Positions 51,188-62,781 are shown, numbered from the stretch's first letter. The stretch is DNA of 64,000 nucleotides from Cynocephalus volans (GCF_027409185.1 NC_084474.1:26813382-26877381); one strand, 5' to 3'. Made by a program: numbers and translations. The notes: generated from the sequence alone by a model not told the origin.

Positions 51188-51394
51188 TCCTATACAATGT
51201 TTTAATTTATGACACAATGTTTCTTTCCATTTTTCCAATTATTAAAAAAGACACACTGAGGGTTTTTGTACTCAGAAAGAGCAAAATACCTCTCAGTCCC
51301 CTCTGTGCCCACTTACTGGGATAAGTTTGAATTCTGCTTTGACAGAGCCAAGTGCCGGCCCTTACAGTCTGCAGGGCACTGGCACACATGGAGT

Positions 51395-51560
51395 CTCATT
51401 TGGTCTTCAAAATATTACAGTGAGGGGAACAAATGCGATCATCCCCATCTGGAAACAGAGGCTGGGAGAAGGGAGGGGATTTCTAAGGTCCCACAACCAG
51501 ACATTGGTAGAGAGGGACTGAAATACAGATTTCCTGCCTCCTTATCTGGTGCACTTTCTA
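51395..51560 (-). mobile_element. MIR
   Basis: TCATCCCCATCTGGAAACAG, GGTCCCACAACCAGACATTG, and GATTTCCTGCCTCCTTATCT. Confidence 0.65.
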
Positions 51561-52584
51561 AGGCACTGGGCCCATTCCAACCCATCTCTGTGGGGTGAAG
51601 TCAGGGCTGACAGTTATCAGGACACATCAGGGAGGGGGCATAGCTGGCATATCCAGCACCCACACTGCTTGATTGATGGCCAGCCCATGCCGATCATTAC
51701 TTATCCTGAATATCACCCAATCAGAGCTGTGTTTTTTATTCTAGAAATGTATCCTTTTTTCCCTTTTCCCACCTTTTATCCATTCTTTCTCCTTTCCCTT
51801 TTGATTCATGAATTTCTTGTCCCCAAAGGATCACGTTTTCTCTCTCTCCTTGAGATAGTACAAATCACTGTCGAGCTGCTAATCTTCCTTCTACACCTAC
51901 AAAGCTTTCTCTATGCTCCAAGTCAACCCTGACCCTCTCGCCTTGCAGGAGTTAAGGCATCTAGTGGATATAAATGTCAATGTATCTCATCTATGACCAC
52001 ACCTCTTCTACAGTTAAAGCTGCCAGAATGTTAACACAGAACTTTCAAAAGATTAAGATATACAATTACATCCCATTTTAATGGTTTTAACATTACTTCA
52101 GATATTTGTTCCTGCCTGCAATTACTAACCTGGTAGCTGATTTTTTTTTTTTTTTTTTTTTTCCTTTCTTCTGTGGTTATAATGAAAAGTTAGACTGACA
52201 GGAAGGTTAAGAAAGGGGTGGGTGGTGAAAAAGTTAACATAAAAGAACAGTTTGGTGAAAAATAAAGATATTTAACCAGTTATTTACTAGGAAAAATCCC
52301 ACATTTATGATTGGTTAACACTGCTCATGTTCTAAGAATATGGTAGTCTCTCTGGTTTTGATTTGTACAGAGGTAGTCTATGAAACCTACCTTAAAGGGT
52401 TTCAAGAATAATCTTGTTTTGATCATGTGTTGATCACTTCAGGCTACTTCTGTGTTCTTCTGCACCATTCCCAACTCTGCTGAACGTGCCACAGCCTTTA
52501 GTTCAGCTGGCTGTTTGGGCCCCCTGCCAAAGAGCCAAGCAGCATGGAGGGAAGCTCAAGGGCTCTGGGGCCAGAAAGGCACAG

Positions 52585-52680
52585 CAGTGAGGTCTGAGCC
52601 TCAGTTTCCTCAGCCCCAAACCAAGGGGAAAAATCCCCATCTCATCAATCCATTGAGAACATTAAATAAAATAATGTAAG
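52585..52680 (+). mobile_element. MIR fragment
   Basis: TGAGCCTCAGTTTCCTCAGC and AACATTAAATAAAATAATG. Confidence 0.65.
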
Positions 52681-52764
52681 ATTCCTGGTACTCAAACCAC
52701 TATAGCTTTCACTGAGATCCATCGAATATAAAGCAGAATTCTCATGAATTTCCTAAAGAGTGTG

Positions 52765-53186
52765 TCTGCTTTAGTCCGTTTCTGTTGCTTATAACAAAAT
52801 TCCTGGAACTGGGTAAGTTGTAAAGAAACAATACTTATTGCTTATAGTTTTGGAGGCTTGTAAGTCCAAACTCTAGGGAAAACATCTAATGAAGGCCTTG
52901 TTGGTGGTAACAGTGACATAGGGGTCTCACATGGCAGAACGGCAGAGCAGAGAGAACTAACTCCTCAGTCCTCCTTTTAAAGCCCTCAGAACCAGACCCA
53001 TGACCACCATTAAACCATCGATGGACTAATCCATTCGCTAGGGCATGGTCCTCACAATCTAATCACCTCTTCAAGGCCCTACCTTTCAATTACCATAATA
53101 GGATTTTCCACCCTCTTAACACTGTTACAACAGTGGGGGTTAAGTTTCTAGTACATGGGCTTTGGGGGACAATTTAACCCACAGCA
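52765..53186 (-). mobile_element. MaLR LTR (MST-like)
   Basis: CTTTAGTCCGTTTCTGTTGC, CTGGAACTGGGTAAGTTG, GGACTAATCCATTCGCTAGG and terminal TTTAACCCACAGCAGC. Diverged solo LTR in reverse orientation. Confidence 0.75.
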
Positions 53187-53299
53187 GCATCCTAAGGCAT
53201 TCATTCATCAAAATTTTTTCCAAAAATAAAAATTTAGTCAATCTCTTTTTAAAAAGAAAAAGAAGAAAATAAAGCAAACACCATTTCTATGATTTTCCT

Positions 53300-53460
53300 T
53301 TCCTGGCCCATGTCATTCACACCTCTACCTTAAACTGACAATATTTCTTCAGGACACTGAAAGTTCCTCAGATGCCAGGACTATATCCCATTTTTGGTCT
53401 TCCCAAAACTAGCACAATGCCTAGCACAGAATACGTACTTAACGTACACTTGCTGATTTT
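53300..53460 (+). mobile_element. L2 3' end fragment
   Basis: ACTAGCACAATGCCTAGCAC and AGAATACGTACTTAACG match the end of L2. Confidence 0.6.
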
Positions 53461-53718
53461 CTCCTTGGTGGGCAACCACTACCAGAAAAGCTTCATCTCA
53501 GACCTCTTATTAGTGAATAATGATTGCTTTGCATAGGACTCTGCCTGTGATTTTGATGAAGCAAATTTTTGTCAATAGTACCCAGAAATGGAATGGAAGG
53601 GAGATCCAAGTTTTCAAAGTAAATAGAGGCAAAGATCAGCAAAAACATGAAAAACAACTGGGATATTTACACAGTGTCAAGGATTCACTCTAAAGATTAC
53701 TTTTAAAGGGAGAAATGT

Positions 53719-53902
53719 TGGCTGGCCTGTGGCTCACTTGGGAGAGTGTGGTACTGATAACACTAAGGCCACGGATTCGGATCCCTATATAGGGATGGCC
53801 AATTAGCTCATTTGGGAGAGCGTGGTGCTGACAACACCAAGTCAATGGTTAAGATCCCCTTACCAGTCATCTTTTTAAGAAAAAAAGATGAAAAAAAAAA
53901 AT
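53719..53902 (+). mobile_element. Dimeric tRNA-Ile-derived SINE (CYN-like)
   Basis: Two tandem tRNA-like units (GGCTGGCCTGTGGCTCAC... and GGCCAATTAGCTCATTTGG...) with A-rich tail. The perfect duplication AAAGGGAGAAATGT lies at 53705-53718 and 53903-53916. Confidence 0.92.
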
Positions 53903-53916
53903 AAAGGGAGAAATGT

Positions 53917-56123
53917 ATCTTTACAATGGAAAGATTTGGTCATCACCCACCCGATCAAGTGATAAAACTTAACATCTCTAATGAACGACCAGATATGTGT
54001 AATATAAACAACATAGGATCACCTGTGAAGTAGTCCAACCAAAAATGTTTTGTCTTAATTTAATCAAGCCTTTAATCAAGACTGAAATTCCAGGATACAA
54101 GAAATACAGGGGATGGGAGGAACAGGGTAAATCACACCATAAGGAAATAATCAGATAAATCTAGAATGTGAAACATTCTGCAAATCAACTAGCCTTGTCC
54201 CTTCCAAAAGTCTATGTCATGGAAAAAGAAGAAAGTTGAGGCACTGTTCTAGATTATAAAAGACTAAAAAGGCTAACAGCCAAATGCAGTGGATGAGGGA
54301 GTCTTGACTGGCTCCTGGTTTAAAAAATTATAATTATAAAAAACTTCATGGAAGGACAATTGAGGAAATTTGAATATGGCCTGGATATTTGATGATAGTA
54401 GGAATGATTATTAACTTTCTTAGGATGTTAATGCTCCTGCAGTTATGTAAAAGAATGCCCTTATTTTTAGAAAGATGTATGTTAGAGCCTAGCCATGTCT
54501 GCAATTACTTTCAAAGGACTCAGCCCCCCACCCCAAAAGCATATATATATTTGTGTATATGCACACACACACACAGGTTGGTAAAGCAAATTTGACTAAA
54601 TAAACAATTATTGAATCTAGGTGTTGTGTATCCTGCTGTTTATTACTGTTGATTCAACTTTTCTGTAGGTTTAAAAGTTTATCATGTTAGAAAACATGAA
54701 GGCAAGGTAATAAGCAAACTAGTCTTCTCTGCCCAGAATGGAAATTTCTTTCTCTTGAATTTAATAATAAAGATAAGTTATAAAACTCTTGTACTGATGC
54801 ACTGGGCCAGTTACTAGGAACTACTGGGGACTTAAACACCCTTCCCTAATAGCTTCTGGGGACAGTAGTTGTATGGAGGACAAAGCATAGCCCTCTTACA
54901 TAAGATATCATTTTCACTGTCCTTTGAAAACCTGATTATTTCCAAACCAAGGATCCTATCAGCACATGACTAATAAATTGCTAAATGTATCCAGTATTTG
55001 CTGACTTACCATTTTAATTTTTTTATAAAGTAAAATCCCTTATACTGTTTTAGGTGGACTCTGTAGAGAAACTTAAAGGGGAAAAAATAGCATCCAGTTG
55101 ACAACTATTTCACGCATTCAAATCCATCCCTTAGAAGTTCAGTTTTGAAGGAACTGAGGACACCAGAAGTGGGAAAGGGGCAGGAGGGGAAGGATTGGTA
55201 AAGGACCACAAAACATGTTACATTGCGTAATAAAGATAAAGTAAAAATAAGAAAATAAAAGAAATTCAGTTTTGAAGGAGCAGTTACGACAAGAGAGTAC
55301 TGACAATCACGCAGATTTCTAGAAGTAGATTTTCCTCCCCACTGCAACCACTGCCTGGCCTCACATGAGTACCCTGGACTTAACCCAAGACCCTCTATCC
55401 ACTGGCTCTGATTTATACAAGTCAACAACACTAAATCCCAGAGCTGCCACTCTTCAGAAAACAGTGGAGTCTTCCCCCAAGTTCACATAATTGAGGGTCT
55501 TCAACCAGCAGTAAAAGTAGCTTTGGATAAACCTTACAACCTGTGATGTTGCTTCTGCATAAGGATAACCCAGTCGTTTGATATCATTCAAGATTTGTTG
55601 TTTTTGTTTTAAATAGTGATTCAGATGATATGTAAGAAATACACGGTTAGGGGCAATAAAGCACGTTTTATGTCATCTGTAGTCGGGCTGCTCTATTATC
55701 CCTGCTGTTGGGGACAGGAATGAGAAACAGCAGCAGACGAAATCAGTACGTAATTCAAAATTTCACACACTAGTTACTTCTATTCCTTCCTGAACACGTT
55801 TATTAGAAGTTAAAGTTGACAGATGGGTACTTTGCCAAAGATAGGTGGCAAGAGAGAAAAGCACCACCCCACAAAAGTTAAAAGTTTGTGTTATTTGGGG
55901 AAAGACAAATATGAAGTGTGGGTCTGAATATTAGTTCCAAGAACCCTCAACTCATTGATTCTTCCCCAAACCGAAAACACAGCACACCAAGGCTAAAATA
56001 TAAAATGAAGTGAACCTTAATGCTTAATATATATGAAAATGGGAAAGATAATGTTTCCTTTTGATTTTTGGAAGGAGAGTAAGTTTCAGTGTGAGCCAAA
56101 CATCTGAGAGAACAGGAGTCTTA
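53917..56123. other. 5' part of the SLCO5A1 intron
   Basis: 53930-54520 has phrases of an old dispersed repeat (CAATTGAGGAAATTTGAATA, GGCCTGGATATTTGATGATA) that I cannot name. A CA run lies at about 54559-54575. The rest, down to the donor at 56124, shows nothing. Confidence 0.4.
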
Positions 56124-56124
56124 C

Positions 56125-57040
56125 CTAGGTACAAGGATGAGTTTTCTTTCTTGACATTGTCATCTAAGTAGGTTGGTCCCAGAGTATAAATAGGTGTGGA
56201 GCCAATTCCAATGAGAATCTGTGCGCAAATAAATAAAGCCACATAGATCCAGTGATTATTTCCTCCCGAGTCCTTCGGGCAGGCGGGGGTCTCCAAAGTC
56301 GCCGTGGAGTTGCCATTCTGACACAGGCCGTCGTTGGGGGCTGAGGCGTTCAACTCTTGGATCTGGTAGGGAGGCGAGATGAAGTGAGGCAAGGCGAAGA
56401 GGGCAGCCCCCAAGGCGATGAGAAGTCCCCCCACGGCCAGCCACAGGGGCCGCCGACCCCGGCCGCCAAAGTAGCTGACGAACACCACCACCACCAGGTT
56501 CCCGATGTCAAAGCAGCTGACCAGCAGCCCCGACTCGGAACTCTTCAGACTGTAGCGCCTTTCAATGGTGGTGATGACGCTGCTCAGATACCCGGAGACC
56601 ATTAACGCCTGGATGAAGGTCAGAAAGCACATGCAAACCAGGAAGCAGCGGGAATCGGTGAGGACCACATAGAGGCACCTTCTCTCCTGCAGCGTGGCCA
56701 ACGCGGAGGACACCGAGACGGTTTTGCTGAGGTCCACCCTGTGGTTACAGTCCACGAGCCCTGCCATCCCCGCCGAAGTGGACGGGGCAGAGGGGCTGGG
56801 TGCCAACGGGTTCAGGCCTGGCTTCAGCTCCTGGTGGCCCAAAGAATCCATACAGCCAAAGGCTGGCTTGGCGTCTGCACTCGCAGGACTGAGGGTCGGC
56901 CGGCAGGAGGCGCTGCTCAGCACCGGTAAACTCTTAGACCTAAAGGTCTCTGGCTCGCACTTCTCTTGGACAGCTCCTACTGTGGCCCGTGCCTCCAGCT
57001 GCTCTCCAGCCCGGGGCTGCAGCCCAGTACCTTCGTCCAT
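56125..57040 (-). CDS. SLCO5A1: SLCO5A1 first coding exon (residues 1-305 plus one base)
   Basis: Start of a solute carrier organic anion transporter (OATP) polytopic plasma-membrane protein; the family carries amphipathic organic anions, but OATP5A1 substrates are poorly defined. The reading frame opens [17 protein letters not shown], recognised as SLCO5A1. Residues 1-130 form a Pro/Ser/Ala-rich cytosolic tail. Hydrophobic segments follow at about 132-155, 172-191, 198-220 and 264-288. The loop after the third (about 221-263) holds N-glycosylation sequons NAS (231) and NST (244). The start is chosen because the protein begins there in orthologues and an in-frame TGA lies 15 to 13 bases upstream (57055-57053). 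The exon ends CTAG followed by GTAAGA on the minus strand, so intron phase is 1. The frame is intact and GC-rich, with no damage. The open frame runs on past the donor to 56024 but that part is intron. Identity is by recognition, not alignment. Confidence 0.97.
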
Positions 57041-57498
57041 GGCTCTTAAAATTCAGATTCGATCGTTGATTGCCCACAAGGACTCTGGCGCTTTTCATCT
57101 ACCGGCACGAGAGGCCGAAGCCGGGCGCACTCAATCGTGCCCACCTGGGACGGGTGCAAAGCCGCGCAGCAGGACATCCTCACCAGCAAGGAGGCGCCCA
57201 GGGCATCCTGACCGCAGCCGCGTGCCCCGGAGGGCAGGTGTCCGCGCGCTCCTGCGATGAACCCTGCTTGGCGTCCACCTCGGGGCGGTAGCACGCGGCA
57301 GGCGCCTGGCGCGTCCCGGGCTCATGCCCTCCGCCGCCGCCGCTTGGCCCGCGGCCAGGAGCGAACGTACCCCGCGCTCAGCGCCGGGGCACTTAGCGCC
57401 GCTGCCCGCACGGCATATCGCCCAGCTGCTTGCTGCTCCGGGGGCGCCCGGTCCTCGCCGCCTGGGCTCCCGACACCCTCGGGCGTGAAGCTGCTAAC
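57041..57498 (-). other. SLCO5A1: SLCO5A1 5' untranslated part of the first coding exon, with candidate splice acceptor
   Basis: On the minus strand a pyrimidine-rich run ends TTCCTCTGCTTTGCAG at 57499, followed by GTTAGC, a strong match to a 3' splice site. If used, the exon begins at 57498 and carries 458 bases of 5' UTR before the ATG at 57040. The stretch is GC-rich with many CpGs. An upstream non-coding exon is expected for this gene, but which donor feeds this acceptor cannot be settled from sequence. Alternatively a start of transcription near 57740 could read straight through without splicing. Confidence 0.6.
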
Positions 57499-57728
57499 CT
57501 GCAAAGCAGAGGAAGGACGGTCAGCGAAGGGCAACTGTGGCTGGGGCTAGCGTCCCGGAACCCGGGACCCAGCGCTAGGTGACCCCGACGGTTCCGAATG
57601 GGACGGAGGGGCGAGCGTGGAGCTAAACCCTGGAGGAGAAGGCAGCTGCGGGCTGCAGCCTCTAGCCCCGGAACAATAAGCAGCAGGCGGTCGGCGGAGA
57701 CTCTCCCTCATTGTCTGCCGCGGACCTG

Positions 57729-57743
57729 CCCCCGCCCCGCCCC
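57729..57743. promoter_or_regulatory. GC-box (Sp1-type) cluster
   Basis: The run CCCCCGCCCCGCCCC contains two overlapping CCCCGCCCC motifs, the classical Sp/KLF binding site. It lies at the upstream edge of the CpG island, about 690 bases before the SLCO5A1 start codon. Confidence 0.45.
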
Positions 57744-57766
57744 TTTTGCCTTAAACAGTGCATTTG

Positions 57767-57774
57767 CTTTTATA
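57767..57774 (-). promoter_or_regulatory. TATA-like box
   Basis: The minus strand reads CATATAAAAGC here. With GC boxes (57729-57743) immediately downstream, transcription would be expected to start about 25-35 bases further on, near 57740, inside the CpG island. Sequence match only; many CpG-island promoters lack a TATA box, so this may be coincidence. Confidence 0.3.
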
Positions 57775-58396
57775 TGTTAATAATTATCAACCTGGCGGCT
57801 CTGACTCAGAAGCAGTGTCTTTTATTCGAGTGAACTAATTGCAACCTTTTCGTACTCCTACTCCATTACTCAAAATAGAAAATGCCCAAAAGAACAAAGG
57901 AAAGTTTCTTTTTTTTCCAAACACACAATGCATTCCCTGTCCCAATTTTAAAAAAGAAAAGAAGGTGGGGGGGAGGGTGGACTACGTGTGTAGAAATGTG
58001 TGTGCACACTTGTGCACTGGCACGTGTGTGCGACTAGATGTGAATTTGCTCCATCAGAGACACGTAGCAGCAAAAAGGTCAACGTGCTTGTCTTTTTATT
58101 CCTGACACTAAAAATAACCCCCCGCCTGAAAGAACTATTCAATTACAAATACCAGGGGCATTCGAGGCTGTGGCCCACACTAAGTCCCAGCGCGCAGTGT
58201 TAAGTGAAACCGAAAATCAATTTGCTTTGCGGAGGGCTGGGGAAGCCACAACCAAACAAAGAGATGCCGGCACGCTGTCACCGCGCGCGTGAGGAGCCCA
58301 CCGAGCCGGCTCGACACGCGTTGGCCGGCGGGGAGGCGTGCTGTTTACCGAGCGCACCCCGCGAGCGTGGGCCCGGGGTGCGTGATCGCGTGCGCC

Positions 58397-58431
58397 CCCC
58401 ACACACACACACACACGCGCGCGCGTGTACG
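58397..58431. repeat. CA/CG alternating tract in the upstream CpG island
   Basis: (CA)n passes directly into (CG)n and GTGTACGTG. Confidence 0.9.
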
Positions 58432-59009
58432 TGTTGGAACCGCTCGCGCGATCCAGCACCCAGCTTGAATTCAGCGACAGCAGAAAACAGGTCTGCCACC
58501 GTGGTAAACCCCCTCCCCTAATCCTGAGGACCCCCACCCGACTCCTCCGGCCCGGGGCGAAGTGCACCAGGTGGGAGAGAGCCGGGCTCCGCGGCATTGG
58601 CTTCCATTCTGCGGCGCGCCTTTGTGATGCTGCTGAGAAAAGAAAGGAGGAAGCGTAAGGAGAACGGCGGAGAGGCTGGGCGGCCAGAGGTGGCCGCTCC
58701 GGCGTCTCCCTCGGCTGTGCTGGGCCGGACCCGCTCCCAGATCCCGGCCTGCCCGCCGCTCGCAAGCCCGGGCTTCCCCGCCGCCCGCTCGCTCGGGCGC
58801 CTTCTCGGGGAACCCCAGGAGCCGCTGCGCGCCGAACTGGGAAATCCCGGCAAACTCCCTCCCCGCGCAGGGGGCGTACGAGCTCCTGGCTGGGCGAGCA
58901 GCCGCGGCGCGGCGCAGACTCGCATGGACACGCGCATCCCGGCAGGGAGCTCTCGGAGCAGGCGTGGAATCCCAGGGACACCTCCTGCGCGAGCGCGGAC
59001 ACACACAGG

Positions 59010-59037
59010 CGCGCGCGTACACACACACACACATACA

Positions 59038-59091
<54 letters not shown>
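59010..59091. repeat. CG/CA alternating tract in the upstream CpG island
   Basis: GCGCGCGTA then (CA)n with a few TA breaks. On the minus strand it is (TG)n, which gives the artefactual Val-Cys runs of open frames there. Confidence 0.95.
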
Positions 59092-59158
59092 CACAGCCCG
59101 TGGGAGGACAGGACCGCCGGGGATAGCTGGCCCTGCTGCCCGGCGCACAACCGCCGCT

Positions 59159-59166
59159 ACTCACTA
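59159..59166 (-). other. Candidate splice donor of an upstream SLCO5A1 non-coding exon
   Basis: The minus strand reads CTA then GTGAGTAG, with the intron starting at 59164. This is the best GT-site in the distal CpG island by consensus at positions +1 to +6. A weaker alternative is CAG then GTGAAG with the intron starting at 59465. Either could be spliced to the acceptor at 57499. No transcript evidence is available. Confidence 0.25.
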
Positions 59167-59589
59167 GCGAGCCGTCCGTCAGTCTGCCAGGCTGAGAGTG
59201 CAGCGGCCGGAGGTGGGACTACGGAGGTGCGGGGGTAGTTGGGAGCCTCTTGGGAAGGCAGCCTCGGTCCAGCGCCGAGAAATCAGTGAATGAGACTGAC
59301 TCGGGCTGAACTCTTCCCCCCACCCTCGCCTGTCACCAAAGCCTCTCCTCTCCAAACAGACACCCGCGCACAGAGGCGCGCCCGGAGTGGAGCTGCAGAG
59401 GGCGCAGGCGCGCCGGCCCCCGCCCAGCCCAGCCCGCCCGCAGCCAGCCACCCGCGGCCCTTCACCTGCGCGGTGGGCCGGGAAGGGCGAGGACACCGAG
59501 GCCCTGAGGGAGCAGGCCTCTGAAAAAGTCAGCGGTTGAGGCAGAGAGCCCACTCAGAATAAAGAAATTTTTTCTGTTTGTTTTTCCGT

Positions 59590-60720
59590 GCCTTGGGCAT
59601 CCACTATGTCTCACACACCACAGTAGGTTCTGGGACCAAAAATGAACAAGACAGAATTCGTGGTCTGAGGAAACCTCTGTCTTGTGGGGAAAATACCCAT
59701 GATGTAAATAAATCGCTTAAAACAACGCAGTACATTGTATGCAGCGTGCTACTGGAGAAGCTAGTATCCGCTCACCTTCATTCAGGCAGCAGGACAAGCA
59801 TGTGCAAAGGCACCGGGGCATGGGGAGATGAGTTACTGGGAGACTTCACCGACGAGGCAGAGGACTGGACAGCAAGAGTGACAGAGTGGGAAAAGACACT
59901 AAGGATTTCCCACGTCGTGTACTGTCAGTACGGAGGAGTCAGTGACATTCTGGCTTTGTCATCAGAAAGCTGGCTTTGGCAGTGAGGGGTGAACTGAAGT
60001 GAGGCCACACTGTGGGCACAGAGACAAGTTAGGAGGCAATCTCAAAACAGGATGTAGCAGTGGCAGGGGGCACTGAGAAGAGGGATCTGATTGAAAACAC
60101 GAGGGGCTGGCCAGGTGGCTCAGTTGGTTAGAGCTTGCATTACACTACCAAGGTCAAGGGTTCAGATCCCTATACCTGCCAGCTGCCCAAAAAAAAAAGA
60201 AAGAAAGAAAATACATTAAGAAGGTAGATGTGGCCAGACTTGGCAGCTGATGCAATCTGGAGGATGAGAAAATAGGCCAATGTAGGAAGACTCCCAAGTG
60301 CCACACTTGGGTGACTGTGTGGATGATGTCCAATAAAAACACAGGAGGAGAAATATGCTCCAGGGGAGAAAATGGTTTCCAGTTTACATGTGCTAAGTTT
60401 AAAATGTCTTTGAGACATCCAAGTGTACATGTCCTATAAGCCACTGGACATAGGACACACAGGAGATTTGGACTAAAGATAAATATTAGTAGTTATCAGC
60501 CCAAAGGTGGCATGAGAAAGGATGGGGTGAATGGGGAAAATCATCCAGAGAGGAGTAGATGGCTTGGGGGGGGGCCCGCAGAGTGGATTCACACAAGGCT
60601 GCACAAAGGTCAAATAGGATGATCACTGAAAAGTGTATATGGGGACACTGGTCACCTCTGACAGAGCAGGATCATGACCTAATGTAAGAAAGGGGGTTAC
60701 TCACAAGTAACAGCGACAAT
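59590..60720 (-). mobile_element. L2, antisense, interrupted by a SINE
   Basis: CTGTCTTGTGGGGAAAATA, CATGTGCAAAGGCACCGGG, AGACATCCAAGTGTACATGT and CAAATAGGATGATCACTG follow antisense L2 order. The SINE at 60104-60210 splits it. Just outside the SLCO5A1 CpG islands. Confidence 0.65.
60104..60210 (+). mobile_element. Monomeric tRNA-Ile-derived SINE
   Basis: GGGGCTGGCCAGGTGGCTC, CACTACCAAGGTCAAGGG, GGTTCAGATCCC, CCAGCTGCC, then A(10) with (GAAA)n. Short related flanks GAAAACAC and GAAAATAC may be the duplication. It is inserted into an L2 copy. Confidence 0.85.
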
Positions 60721-60774
60721 GCTGGCACTCTGCTGGCCATTGCTGCCATGCCAAGGGCACTCCATTGTTCCCTG

Positions 60775-60925
60775 GCCTTACCCAATGACAGCATTGTCTT
60801 CACTTTACAGATGCAACAAGTGTAGAGATATTAAGTACTTGGTAAAGGCACACAGCTAGTCTGTAGACAATATGAAGCCAGGTACTCCAAAAGTCTGCCT
60901 TTAACCCTGACTCTCCAGTCTATCT
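60775..60925 (-). mobile_element. MIR fragment
   Basis: CTTCACTTTACAGATGCAAC and AAAGGCACACAGCTAGTCTG. Confidence 0.7.
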
Positions 60926-62781
60926 ACTCCCTATCACTGGATCACCTCCTCACTTATCAATGCACACTGCAACCGTTAATCATCTCACTGTAGTTCAACC
61001 ACCACCATATCTACAGCCACTCCTTAGAGAACAAGTAAGGCCAGCTGACACAAAGGAACAGTTAGTGTGTGCTTTTAGTCCATGCTGAGATAGCACTGAT
61101 CTCCCGGCAGCTGAAACTGACTGATCAAATGCAGGAAAGACATGCACTTCTTCATTCCCTGACACTGTACCCTCTTCTTGTGATCTCCAACAAGCCCATG
61201 GCCACTTTTCCACAAACCAGCAATATGACTTCAGCTGCCGCTGACAAGGTGGGCAAGGATGCGTGGGACTTCCTGGACCCAAACACTCTTTTGAGCTTAT
61301 TCTTGATCCAAACAGAATCGATCTGCCTCCTATTACCTCCTACCAAGCTGAATGCTCCATTCCCTCATTTCAGCCTCAGCTCCAGACATCAGATATTCTA
61401 TAGCAAATTCAATCTGTTGCATCAGATGTCATCAGAGGGCTTCCCTACTAAAAATCAAACAATCATGTCCCTAGAACCCAGTGTGTTTATTCAGGGTCAA
61501 TTACCATAACTAAACTAGAAACAACTCTGAGAACCTGTGGATTTTTTTAATTGCCATTAATAGAAAAGTCATGATTTATAGACAGAATTAAAAAGGTCCA
61601 ATTAGCGCCCCACATAGGAAACAAGAAGAAAACATTTAGCATAGTTAGATATGACTTTCGAAAAGGCCAGGCATGCCTCCATCAGCCCTAATCTTTGGAT
61701 TATTAGAAAGGAATAGACTCACATCATGGGGTTCCACCAGCCCGTGGCTTATCTCACTCAATATATATGGTTGCCTCAAGTGGGATACCTGCCTTGTTTG
61801 GTATATTGGGAGAGGAAGCATCTGATGTAAACTCTCTTCAAATTTTCAGGCTTACTGATGCTTCTTCTACGTCAGTCTAACATACATAAATGGCTCTTTT
61901 TCCTGATCTTTATATAACCGGAGGGTTGGAACAACAGCCTTTGGAATTACCTATGGCATTACAGGTTTAAAAATCTGGCTGTTCTGGACAGGGGAAAGCA
62001 GAAGGGAGCCTCTTCTCCTCTCCCTTTCCTTTCTCCTTAAAGAGGGTTCAGGTTAGAGGTCTCCCAGATGTAAAAAGAACTGAGTTTTTGTCCAGAATAT
62101 TCTGTGGGCTTAATACATAATACATAGCTGCCAGTACTATAAATTGAATTACGTATCAATTGTTTAAGAGGGAACAAATTGTATCTGTAAGATAACCCCT
62201 TAATAGAACTTGGCATTTACACCCTTACTTAGCAGTAAATTTCAGGCTGGGTAAAACAGGAGAGAAACAGACATGGCCCTGGCCACAGTCAATGCAGGCA
62301 ATCACTCCAGCCCTGTGGCCTGGAAGTCCTGCAAGTGCTAAAGGAGTGTAGTGTAGCCAACCATGTCTCTTTCAGCACTGCAAGTCCCACACCCCAAGAA
62401 ACCACAGTCGCACAAACACTTGGACAGTTAGTCACCCTATAAAGGAGCCAAGCAATTGGGCAGCACCTCTGGGAGGCAGCCAGGAGAAGACAAGACCCCA
62501 TCCATCAAGACCTAAAAGAAACGGCCAACTCCCTTAATAAAGTTAAGCCAGATACTCCAAAGCTAGTAATGGGGAGAACATTCCCTGTGAAGAAGAGACA
62601 CTTGTCCCAAAAGAGTCACGTTCCCTTGAGAGATGTTTCATAATTACCACCACTGCCACCTGGGCCTAGAAAAGAAGGAGGTAGGATGGGAAGGGAAAAG
62701 AGGGAGGTCAGGAGAGGCAGTCCTCCATGGCCCCGAGCATCTCTGCACTTCCCTTTGGGGTGTGCCAAGAATGCAAGGCCC
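60926..62781. other. Intergenic DNA upstream of SLCO5A1
   Basis: No gene recognised. A 146-codon open frame at 61069-61509 has no similarity I know and no CpG promoter. Confidence 0.4.

Larger units (their letters stand above)
56240..57750. promoter_or_regulatory. CpG island over SLCO5A1 first coding exon and 5' UTR
   Basis: Dense CpG and high GC compared with the AT-rich flanks, for example around 57290-57450 where CGs occur every few bases. It covers most of the first coding exon and extends to a run of GC boxes at 57729-57743. Such islands normally mark an unmethylated vertebrate promoter. Boundaries are by eye. Confidence 0.8.
58190..59535. promoter_or_regulatory. Second CpG island upstream of SLCO5A1
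   Basis: A separate CpG-dense block, split from the first by an AT-richer stretch at about 57750-58180. It contains two CA/CG alternating tracts and two minus-strand sequences resembling splice donors, so it is a candidate for a distal first exon and promoter of SLCO5A1 or for a divergent transcript. Long open frames through it on both strands are explained by its GC bias. Confidence 0.7.

Noticed and set aside
56024..56124. Extension of the SLCO5A1 reading frame beyond residue 305
   Set aside because: The frame stays open past a good donor (GTAAGA at 56124), but the protein continues exactly in the exon at 1496..1364, so this part is intron.
56694..57260. 188-codon plus-strand frame antisense to the SLCO5A1 first coding exon
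   Set aside because: It is the mirror of a real GC-rich coding exon and CpG island. No recognisable product.
58217..59164. 315-codon and other long minus-strand frames, and a 213-codon plus frame, in the distal CpG island
   Set aside because: They run through (TG/CA)n, giving Val-Cys or Thr-His runs, and overlap on both strands and in several frames. This is what GC-rich and dinucleotide DNA produces by chance.
61069..61509. 146-codon plus-strand frame as a small gene
   Set aside because: No known domain, no signal peptide and no conserved start context. Upstream region has no CpG promoter.
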